A model generated the notes under the pieces. That model was not told where the DNA came from, did no database searches, and was given only the letters and a program-made list of their open reading frames with translations. Made by a program: the position numbers and the translations under genes. From a virus, in the IMG/VR virus record IMGVR_UViG_3300017734_000037, positions 1 to 32,808 of that record: a DNA stretch of 32,808 nucleotides; one strand, given 5' to 3'. The first letter of the stretch is position 1. Every line of letters starts with the position of its first letter. Below, one piece after another: positions 26,523 to 32,808 of the stretch.

Positions 26523-27593
26523 TTATGTTTTTTTAATACTTTTTATCCTAAGTCCGTTGCCTCGATTTTGGGCGACGCTACGAACGTTGAATCCCCCTTT
26601 ATTAGAAAACTGTGGAGCTTGCTTAACATCCATGTTGATGTTTTTAGCACGCCTTGCATCATTTTCTATGGCCTCAGAACGCCCCTGTTCATAAAAGAAC
26701 TTGGCGAACTTTTCGGGATTCATGGCCGCAGCTAAAGCCTTATGGTATCCGCGGGCGTCCTTAATCATGCCATCATCATCTAAGTACCTCGATACGAAGT
26801 TGTTTAGACTAGACTGGTCATTCATAATTTGACTCGCTTCGCCAGGTGAGTAAGTATAAGAAGCTTCTCCGATATTAATTTCAAAACCTTTGAAATCATC
26901 ATTGAAAATATCTTTTGTTTTCTCATTGAAAAACTCTGTTTGGCGCTTTGTACGCTCCTCATAGGTTTTCGCTTGATTAACATACTCTCGGTAAGCTTCC
27001 ATCTCTTCGCTAGAAATTGCATCTGCCCTTGACTCAAGTGGCGCATTATATTTCTCTCTTTGAGATTCGAAATGCTTTTTAGCTTTAGCTAATTCTCTTT
27101 TCTTATCTACTTGCTTTCTTTTAGAATCTTTACTGTTATTATCCTCAGTGTCGAACCTATCAGAAATAAGTATGTCTATGTCTGTATCGTCTAGGTCGGG
27201 CTCTACTTCCTTGTAATAAGAAAATAGAATTTGGTCTTCCGTCAAGTCATCCGTACTGCTATTAAGCCTTAAAAAATCCTCCATGGTCCTGCCAGTTTGT
27301 TTTTTGTACTCATAGTACGCCTTAACATCCTCTGGCAATTCTTCAGATTGACTTCTCTCGGCGGTTAGCTCATCGAACGATTCGATTTTCTTACCATACC
27401 TTTCCGATATATATGAAAGAACGTCTTCGTCACTAAGTGACTTGTCTTCTTGTTTGGGCCCTTCTTGTTGTGTATTAGAGTTTTGTGGTTCAGCTTGAGC
27501 CTGCTCGGTCTCGTGCTTAGCCAATAATTCTTTTTCAATTTCTTGTTTAGACTTCTGTTCTCCAGAGTCTAAAGCCCTTACTTTGATTTCCAT
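26523..27593 (-). CDS. Putative capsid scaffold / assembly protein (356 aa)
   Basis: The protein lies between portal and capsid genes, the usual place of a scaffold, and has the usual character: highly charged, Gln/Glu-rich N-terminus (residues about 10-55), long helical regions (KQVDKKRELAKAKKHFESQR near 160-180 and the stretch to about 225), no cysteine motifs, and a basic C-terminus (GNGLRIKSIKKT) suited to bind the capsid protein. No protease motif is visible, and no similarity to a named family is claimed. ATG at 27593 follows the portal stop by 31 nt; a weak -7-like sequence (TAACTTTA) lies in that gap. It is co-directed with, and probably co-transcribed with, the capsid gene. Confidence 0.72.
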   Translation of the reverse strand: MEIKVRALDSGEQKSKQEIEKELLAKHETEQAQAEPQNSNTQQEGPKQEDKSLSDEDVLSYISERYGKKIESFDELTAERSQSEELPEDVKAYYEYKKQTGRTMEDFLRLNSSTDDLTEDQILFSYYKEVEPDLDDTDIDILISDRFDTEDNNSKDSKRKQVDKKRELAKAKKHFESQREKYNAPLESRADAISSEEMEAYREYVNQAKTYEERTKRQTEFFNEKTKDIFNDDFKGFEINIGEASYTYSPGEASQIMNDQSSLNNFVSRYLDDDGMIKDARGYHKALAAAMNPEKFAKFFYEQGRSEAIENDARRAKNINMDVKQAPQFSNKGGFNVRSVAQNRGNGLRIKSIKKT

Positions 27594-27608
27594 AGATTAA
27601 ATTTCGTG

Positions 27609-27616
27609 TAAAGTTA
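27609..27616 (-). promoter_or_regulatory. Weak -7-like box before scaffold and capsid genes
   Basis: TAACTTTA on the minus strand matches TAnnTTTG except for the last base and lies 15 nt before the scaffold ATG. It could supply extra transcription for the scaffold-capsid pair, but it may be chance. Confidence 0.22.
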
Positions 27617-27624
27617 CTACTTTT

Positions 27625-30069
27625 TTATTTTGGGGCGAATGGGTCTCCTACACCCTCTGCAACTTTGTTAAGGTCTTCAGACTCTTCCATAAAATCAATA
27701 GGAGCCCCACCCTTCTTTCTTTGGTCAATTAACCTTGATTGCTGAGTGTTTTGTCTGTCGATTCTTTCATCCTTAGCCTCTTCCTTTTCTTTGTTTCTTT
27801 GGTCAAGACTTTGCTCTTTAACCATGGCTATCTGATAATCGTGTTGGAATTGTTGCTGCATTAACTGACTCTTTATTTGAGCCTCGTTTTTAATCTTTTC
27901 GATTTGGAACGCCACCTCGGCCTGAAGCTCTCTAAGAGTAACTTGATGCTCCATAGATAACTTTTGCTGAGCGCTTTGAGCTGCCTGCTGTTGAGACTGC
28001 ATCTGCATCTGCATCTGCATTTGCTGTTGAGCCATTTGCTGCTGTTGCTCAGCCTCTTTATTTTTCGTTCTTTTTATCTTGAGAAGTTGATTCGCAACCT
28101 TAGTGTTGTTTATCTCTCTTATGTCAATAGCATCCTCAAGGTTAATGTCATTCTTACTTAACGCCATCTGAATGTTTTGCTCAAGCATTGCTTTTTGCTC
28201 CTCATCTGGTGCGACTTGTATGAATACACCAAAGTCACGCATATACAGGTCTTTGATGTCCTCCAACATAGAGACATTATACTTCCCTATCTGCATTGCA
28301 AACTCTTCTGCAAACTCATAGTACTCAAGTATGTCTGCTATTCTACAAGATATCGCCTGAGACAATCTCTTTATAATAAACATACTAGACTCCATAATAT
28401 GTCTAGTGGCAGTGTTTGAATTAGCAGCGGCTAGTTTCTGAACTCCGACTAATGCGTCGGGGTCAGGGCTTGAGCCATCTCTAGCTTCATTCAGACCTGT
28501 CACACTTCGAATCATATCTAGGTAGTAATTGTAATTACCTAGCAATGCTTGTAATTTGCTTTGACTGGAATGGCCTGTAATGGGTTGGATAGGTACTCTA
28601 GCGTTGTTAAACTCCCCATCTTGAGTGTACGACCTGCCAATAACAGAACCTGTTTGAAAGTATAGCCTTAGTGCATCTTCAGGATTATATGCCGCGCCTG
28701 TTCCTAGGTCTACTTCGCTAAGGCCATCCGCATCAATAAATACTCCGTCAGGAGTCATTCGATTCATAACCTGCTGAATCTTTAGGTGTGTAATCTGAAT
28801 GAGGTCAGCGTATGGAATCATACGTCTAACTAGTGATTCTACATTACCCTTGTACATTCTTGGGGCAACGGCAACATAGTTAGATAAAGCGTGCTGAGAT
28901 GCGGATGCTGGCCTAACCATGTTTTCCATCATATCCCATCTAAGAACAATATCAGTACCCATAACCATTACGCCATCATACCAAACATCAATAGTCTTTT
29001 CGATTACTTCAAACCTTCCCTCCTCTAGCATCTCTGGCGGAGGATTAAACGCAGAGTCCTTTTCTACCATCTTTACAGCACCACCTTCAGATATTTTTTT
29101 CTTGTACTTAAATGTGTTGGTTGTCTTGTAGTTGAAGTACAACAAAGTAGCGGTATCTCTGTAAAATGAATCACTCTGATGATACTGCTGAACGTTATAA
29201 TAATTATTCCAATTTTGACTGTACTTGGATATTTTCTCTAAGTCTTCTTGTTTCAAAGAAGTGTCAATTTTGACAAGCTCAGTGATTGGAACTGTCTTTA
29301 TCTCTCCCCAATAGAAACAATCGTTAAAATTAGGGTCTTCGGTGTAACTATGAATTACGTTCGCAGGGTCTACATACTTAACGTCAACTCCAGAGCCAGG
29401 GTTAAACTCATGCTTTGCAACCGCCATCCCTAACACCGCCAAGTCGTAATCTATACGCTTCCTAGTGTCATCATAATCGTTGTCTTCAAGAATGGTATTA
29501 ATCGCCGTCTCTTCAGCAATCTCTATCGCAGGCTTGTAATTCAACTGAAGGTGAATGTTTAGCTCATCATCGTTTGCGGGTATCTGCTCAGGTTCTAAGT
29601 TAAATGTGTCAACACCAAACTCATCTTTTATCTTTTGAAGAACAGGCTGAGCAATCATATCCGCCTTAACCATCTCTTGATATGCGTTCTTTTCATCGGC
29701 AGACATTGCATCCTGCGCTTCTGCTTTTACAGTAAATGGTCTGCTAGACATACCATTAACCACAATGTCAACAAATTTTGGAAGTATAGGTACAGGTGTC
29801 CAGTCTAAGTTTAGATAGCTAAGGTCTCCATCTACGGCAAGTTCTTTTTTGTACTTAGCCACCGACTGCTCACCACGAGCATATAGTCTTAGTTTGTGGA
29901 AGTTACGATACCTATCGTAATACCTACCATTGTTGCCGTCCCTTCGAAACCATTCATATTGAATTGCTTGACCTATTTTTAATCCATACTCCAAACTAGC
30001 CTTCTCCTCGTCTGAGGCAAACTGACTAGGGAAGTACATTGACGGAATGTTTACTTTGACATCTTTCAT
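27625..30069 (-). CDS. Portal protein (814 aa)
   Basis: The portal forms the dodecameric vertex ring through which DNA is packaged and ejected. Diagnostic stretches are LNLDWTPVPILPKFVDIVVN at about 86-105 and, around residue 520-545, YLDMIRSVTGLNEARDGSSP followed by ALVGVQKLAAANSNTATRHI, both typical of portals of crAss-like and related Bacteroidota podoviruses. The length of 814 is within that group's range. Residues about 660-705 are a Gln/Met-rich tract with (MQ)n, followed by a long charged coiled coil (about 705-790), which would form the barrel or an internal extension. The ATG directly follows the TerL stop (TAAATG), so the packaging genes are translated together. Confidence 0.9.
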   Translation of the reverse strand: MKDVKVNIPSMYFPSQFASDEEKASLEYGLKIGQAIQYEWFRRDGNNGRYYDRYRNFHKLRLYARGEQSVAKYKKELAVDGDLSYLNLDWTPVPILPKFVDIVVNGMSSRPFTVKAEAQDAMSADEKNAYQEMVKADMIAQPVLQKIKDEFGVDTFNLEPEQIPANDDELNIHLQLNYKPAIEIAEETAINTILEDNDYDDTRKRIDYDLAVLGMAVAKHEFNPGSGVDVKYVDPANVIHSYTEDPNFNDCFYWGEIKTVPITELVKIDTSLKQEDLEKISKYSQNWNNYYNVQQYHQSDSFYRDTATLLYFNYKTTNTFKYKKKISEGGAVKMVEKDSAFNPPPEMLEEGRFEVIEKTIDVWYDGVMVMGTDIVLRWDMMENMVRPASASQHALSNYVAVAPRMYKGNVESLVRRMIPYADLIQITHLKIQQVMNRMTPDGVFIDADGLSEVDLGTGAAYNPEDALRLYFQTGSVIGRSYTQDGEFNNARVPIQPITGHSSQSKLQALLGNYNYYLDMIRSVTGLNEARDGSSPDPDALVGVQKLAAANSNTATRHIMESSMFIIKRLSQAISCRIADILEYYEFAEEFAMQIGKYNVSMLEDIKDLYMRDFGVFIQVAPDEEQKAMLEQNIQMALSKNDINLEDAIDIREINNTKVANQLLKIKRTKNKEAEQQQQMAQQQMQMQMQMQSQQQAAQSAQQKLSMEHQVTLRELQAEVAFQIEKIKNEAQIKSQLMQQQFQHDYQIAMVKEQSLDQRNKEKEEAKDERIDRQNTQQSRLIDQRKKGGAPIDFMEESEDLNKVAEGVGDPFAPK
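27997..28020. repeat. Hexanucleotide tandem repeat, 4 x CTGCAT
   Basis: Four perfect CTGCAT units (plus strand) code, on the minus strand, for the MQMQMQMQ run of the portal's Gln-rich C-terminal tract. Each unit adds two residues, so copy number could vary without a frameshift. Confidence 0.9.
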
Positions 30070-32388
30070 TTAGTTCAGCAATTCGCTTGTGTTCCCTTTG
30101 TTATTATACCTTGCAAAGTTAATCTTTATTTTTGATTGCTTAACCTCAGGTCTGTATAGGTGTCTTTGATTAGCCATTATAGCCAACCCAGAACTAATAG
30201 ATGCATCATATTTTGTGCGATTATTTATATCAAACTTAGCCCAATCTTCTAACGTAGTTGTAAAAGGCATAGAGCCCATATCGCCAGCCTCCCTATGCTC
30301 ACCTGTAGTATCTAGTCCTACGTGCTTTTCAATATAAGACTCTATAGCTGCTGCGTGAGACTGCTTTATGTCCTCAGATGAGTTAGGTATGCCGCCTAGC
30401 TCTTTCTCGGTCTTAGAGAGCTTGTTAAGGGCCTTGTCGGGCCTATTCATAGAGTATCCCCTGTATCCTCTATTCTTGAAGTGATATAATAGTCTTGGCT
30501 TGTTGTTCTCCGCAAGTATTGGCATCCCATAGAATATACATGCCATAAGAACATCCTCGAAGAATATCTCGGCGGTCTGTGGCCTTGCTATGTACTCCAA
30601 GAAGAACTCGTTGGATGGCCCTTCGTCCATATGGAACTTAGTGAGCCCATGCAGTGAGCCATTTGAAGAACCTCCACCAACAGTACCTGATATGTCATAG
30701 GGGTCACATCCAAAAGAGCCCATATGCTCATTACCTGGTCTTTTCCTTCCGCCCTTCTCCACAATCTTGTTTTGAAGATGTTTAGGTGGAATCCAGGACG
30801 CCAAAAATCTACCCCTACTATCAGGACTCCAAACAACCTTGCTATCAGGCCCATCCTTCCAATAAAACTTACCCCTCGTAACATAGTGGTCTCTTATAAC
30901 CGAGTCGTTGTAGTCTATCTGCTGATATATCTTGGTTAGGTTGAATATGGATGACTTACTCTCATCCCTAAAGGCGTGAGACTCTGTTCTAGGGAACTGA
31001 CGATAGAACTCGTTCAGGGCATCTGCGTCGTTCTTAAGGGACTTTACCTCGTTATCCCAATATGTGATAGCACCCGTAGATATCATCTCTCCGTCAACAC
31101 CCTCTAAGGATGTGGTGGGGTTTTCAAACACAGGCCACCCAAACTTATTGATATACCCCTCGAAGTTCCATTCCATTGGAACGAACAAAGAGTACAAGCC
31201 ACTCTTAGTTTGACCGTTAGGGTTTCTAGTGGAAGGGTCAGAGTCCGTGTATAGTTTCTTAAAGTTATTACCCCCCTTATTTAGTGCGTTACAAGTAGAG
31301 CCCATCATACACTTCCCAACGACACGACTACCTAGTCTCAAGCAGGTCTTGGTCACACGCCAGTTGTTTAGAATGTTCTCAGGCTTCTCCCACTTACCAC
31401 TCTCGTCGTGTACTAGTAGTTTCAGCTTCTCACCATCGTAGCTATTGTCTGCTGTGTTCTTCCAGTCAATAGTCGTATCGAGGCCATCCATATCGTCATC
31501 CATAACCTCGTGCATATTCTTCTTTGTAATCTTAGAAGCTGGAACACGAAACGCCAACTCTGTCTTTGGCTTATCCATACCATCCTGTATTGGCTTGAAG
31601 AAGAAAGGGTAATTATTGGCTATTGGTACAATCTTATCTACGAATAGTTTCTTAGCATCGCCCCCTGTCTTAGATAACACCCCAAGCCTAGAGTCTTTTG
31701 CTAACGTTCCAAGATTAACAGACTCTGATGCCCCCATAAACGAAAACCCTGACCGCCTAATCTTTAGGTAACACATGCCAAAGCACCTCTTATCCGCCTT
31801 GCACGCCTCCCAAAATATATAGAATATCCTATTAGCCTCCCTGAAGTCAGGATACCCAACATCAATCTTAGTCCACTGCAAGTACATGTAGTGCGAGCCT
31901 GTAAGATAGGTTGGCTTGCCGTGGTTCATATACCAAAACCCATTCTCCCTATTGTCGAACTCCTGCTCTATGTAGTCAACCCACATCGATTTAAAATCGG
32001 ATAGCATCTCGTTCCATTGGAATATTGACCTTATTCTCTTTAACTGTTTGGGGTATTCCTTACGCTCCCAATATTGCTCGTCCTTTTTGTTGCTTCTTGA
32101 GTGCACCTCTTTGGGTGCTTTTGGTAAGCCTATAATTAGGCCATTAATGTTATACACCTCCCCCAACGTGCCGTCACGAGAAATGATTATGATATCATAC
32201 TTTTCATCATAGCCATATTCCCAGCTTCTCCCCTTGTTCTTTTGCCTTATTACTTGCTTGGGGATACCTGAGTCAACTACTCGATATAAGCTATTTTGAC
32301 CTTCGTTCAGCAAATCCTCTAGTTGAACTTTTAACCTCGTTAAGTGCCTCCTTCTCAGCTTCGATTCTTGATAGTATCTCGAACGCAT
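30070..32388 (-). CDS. terL: Terminase large subunit (772 aa)
   Basis: This is the ATP-driven packaging motor and nuclease. A Walker A-like segment at 208-217 (LKIRRSGFSF) lacks the canonical GKT/S. Walker B is LKLLVHDES with D328-E329. The coupling motif is probably MMGSTCN (361-367). The RNase H-type nuclease has GSFGCDPYD (D562), ILAENNKP (E627) and a terminal YDASISSGLA (D728). Long N-terminal segments such as YLTGSHYMYLQWTKIDVGYP (161-180) are characteristic of TerL in Bacteroidota podoviruses. ATG at 32388 overlaps TerS by 98 nt; a TTG at 32313 (residue 26) would reduce this to 23 nt and may be the true start. The stop is directly followed by the portal ATG. Confidence 0.92.
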   Translation of the reverse strand: MRSRYYQESKLRRRHLTRLKVQLEDLLNEGQNSLYRVVDSGIPKQVIRQKNKGRSWEYGYDEKYDIIIISRDGTLGEVYNINGLIIGLPKAPKEVHSRSNKKDEQYWERKEYPKQLKRIRSIFQWNEMLSDFKSMWVDYIEQEFDNRENGFWYMNHGKPTYLTGSHYMYLQWTKIDVGYPDFREANRIFYIFWEACKADKRCFGMCYLKIRRSGFSFMGASESVNLGTLAKDSRLGVLSKTGGDAKKLFVDKIVPIANNYPFFFKPIQDGMDKPKTELAFRVPASKITKKNMHEVMDDDMDGLDTTIDWKNTADNSYDGEKLKLLVHDESGKWEKPENILNNWRVTKTCLRLGSRVVGKCMMGSTCNALNKGGNNFKKLYTDSDPSTRNPNGQTKSGLYSLFVPMEWNFEGYINKFGWPVFENPTTSLEGVDGEMISTGAITYWDNEVKSLKNDADALNEFYRQFPRTESHAFRDESKSSIFNLTKIYQQIDYNDSVIRDHYVTRGKFYWKDGPDSKVVWSPDSRGRFLASWIPPKHLQNKIVEKGGRKRPGNEHMGSFGCDPYDISGTVGGGSSNGSLHGLTKFHMDEGPSNEFFLEYIARPQTAEIFFEDVLMACIFYGMPILAENNKPRLLYHFKNRGYRGYSMNRPDKALNKLSKTEKELGGIPNSSEDIKQSHAAAIESYIEKHVGLDTTGEHREAGDMGSMPFTTTLEDWAKFDINNRTKYDASISSGLAIMANQRHLYRPEVKQSKIKINFARYNNKGNTSELLN

Positions 32389-32602
32389 CGAATATGGCTA
32401 GCTTCTTTGACGCAGCAGCATTCTTTAGCCTGTCGGCAGCAAGCTCGTCATCAGGGTCTGGCTTGATGATATTCTCCTCAGCCACCTTGATGAGTTGCTG
32501 CACAGCCTTATAGCCCGCATCAATAATCTTTTTCTTTATCTCTGAAGTGTTTATTGTACTTGTCTTGCCAACTCCAGTCTCCTGTTTTTTCGTATTGCTC
32601 AT
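32291..32602 (-). CDS. terS: Terminase small subunit (103 aa)
   Basis: The 103-residue helical protein lies just upstream of TerL. The core (DAGYKAVQQLIKVAEENI, then DDELAADRLKNAAASKKLAI, then FDAFEILSRIEAEKEALN) has the look of small terminases of T7-like and related phages: Asp/Glu-rich turn, ADRLKNAAA-KK helix, then an acidic 'EIL-RIE-E' helix. It should form a ring that recognises the viral DNA end and stimulates TerL. Start is ATG at 32602. The frame stays open upstream for about 16 more codons (to a TAA), but without an ATG. It overlaps the small ORF upstream by 83 nt and TerL by 98 nt, unusually long overlaps on both sides. Confidence 0.78.
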   Translation of the reverse strand: MSNTKKQETGVGKTSTINTSEIKKKIIDAGYKAVQQLIKVAEENIIKPDPDDELAADRLKNAAASKKLAIFDAFEILSRIEAEKEALNEVKSSTRGFAERRSK

Positions 32603-32699
32603 AAATCCATACTGCGTCAGGGCATCTCTGCCATCTATACTTTCCTTTTATTCTTTTCAACTTGCATCCGCACTGAAGCCACTTCTCTACTTTTTCCAA
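32520..32699 (-). CDS. Short Cys/Trp-rich ORF with TTG start (59 aa)
   Basis: This 59-residue frame, too short and without an ATG to be obvious, fills the gap between the GroES-like gene and TerS. From TTG at 32699 it reads MEKVEKWLQCGCKLKRIKGK, then KYRWQRCPDAVWIYEQYEKT, and ends with RDKEKDY. It has CxC plus a third Cys (10, 12, 26), five Trp residues and many charged residues, a composition unlike random frames. It overlaps the end of the GroES-like frame by 13 nt and the first 83 nt of terS. Function is unknown; a small metal-binding or accessory protein is possible. A chance open frame is the alternative. Confidence 0.42.
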   Translation of the reverse strand: MEKVEKWLQCGCKLKRIKGKYRWQRCPDAVWIYEQYEKTGDWSWQDKYNKHFRDKEKDY

Positions 32700-32808
32700 T
32701 GAATCGTAATGTTTTCAGTGAACATCCTATAAAGCTTTTCTTCGTTTATTCTAAACTCATACTCGCTGTCAGGACTGAATGATATTCTGTCACCAACCCT
32801 CAGCCCCA
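32687..32808 (-). CDS. C-terminal fragment of a GroES-like co-chaperonin (partial)
   Basis: The minus frame entering at the window edge reads GLRVGDRISFSPDSEYEFRI, then NEEKLYRMFTENITIHWKK, and stops at TAG 32689-32687. The order 'VGDR-I-F, acidic/aromatic hairpin, EEKLYRM, NI' is like the C-terminal beta barrel of GroES ('VGDKVLF...GEEYLILRE-DIL'). Marine and Bacteroidota phages often carry a GroES-type gene near capsid genes to help fold the capsid protein. Only 39 residues are visible, so the call is tentative; another small beta-barrel protein is possible. Its 5' end is outside the window. Confidence 0.5.
   Translation of the reverse strand, partial: GLRVGDRISFSPDSEYEFRINEEKLYRMFTENITIHWKK

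Noticed and set aside
27964-28050. CRISPR-like or regulatory repeat
   Set aside because: The repeats are 6-nt units without spacers and code in frame for the portal's Gln/Met tract.
30588-30884. 98-residue minus-strand frame inside terL
   Set aside because: It is a second frame over the conserved nuclease region of TerL, with no sign of its own coding character.
1-32808. tRNA genes, CRISPR arrays, insertion sequences, integrase or attachment sites
   Set aside because: None were seen. Coding is nearly continuous, and the only gaps are the short ones described with promoters and terminators.

Overview
The window is part of a tailed double-stranded DNA phage genome, almost entirely the virion morphogenesis and tail/ejection block. 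Apart from a possible gene end in the first 130 bases, every gene lies on the minus strand and the genes overlap or nearly abut. I see no tail sheath, tail tube, tape measure or baseplate gene. I do see a large portal, two 'ring/tail tubular' type proteins, a P22 gp10-like tail protein and a trio ending in a 3551-residue protein. That layout fits a short-tailed podovirus related to the crAss-like phages and their marine/Cellulophaga relatives. The host is probably a member of Bacteroidota. This rests on remembered family resemblance, on several intergenic copies of TATATTTG (matching the Bacteroidota -7 box TAnnTTTG), and on the lack of clear Shine-Dalgarno sequences. It is inference, since no database search was run.

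Layout, read in the direction of transcription (high to low coordinates): a truncated GroES-like C-terminus (32808-32687); a short Cys/Trp-rich ORF with a non-ATG start (32699-32520); small terminase (32602-32291); large terminase (32388-30070); portal (30069-27625); scaffold-like acidic coiled-coil protein (27593-26523); major capsid protein (26512-25061), followed by a strong terminator; an unrecognised 242-residue protein (25006-24278), followed by a C(UUCG)G terminator; two small related virion-type proteins, each with its own -7 box (24181-23564 and 23523-23185), then a third terminator; two ring/tail adaptor proteins (23115-22141 and 22141-21218); a 2027-residue tail protein (21218-15135); an N-acetylmuramoyl-L-alanine amidase (15141-14263); a tail protein (14263-13394); a new -7 box; and the ejection trio of 274, 584 and 3551 residues (13361-131).

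Working model: TerS/TerL and portal package DNA into a shell of capsid protein assembled on the scaffold. The small post-capsid proteins probably decorate the virion. The ring and gp10-like proteins build the short tail. The amidase opens peptidoglycan, and the last three proteins are probably ejected to form a DNA conduit and act in the new host. The most unusual observations are a recurring beta-rich module inserted into at least three different virion proteins (twice in one of them), a very short or leaderless promoter-to-ATG arrangement next to a terminator, a zincin-like HExxE site in the giant protein, and an overlapping small Cys/Trp-rich ORF upstream of the terminase.
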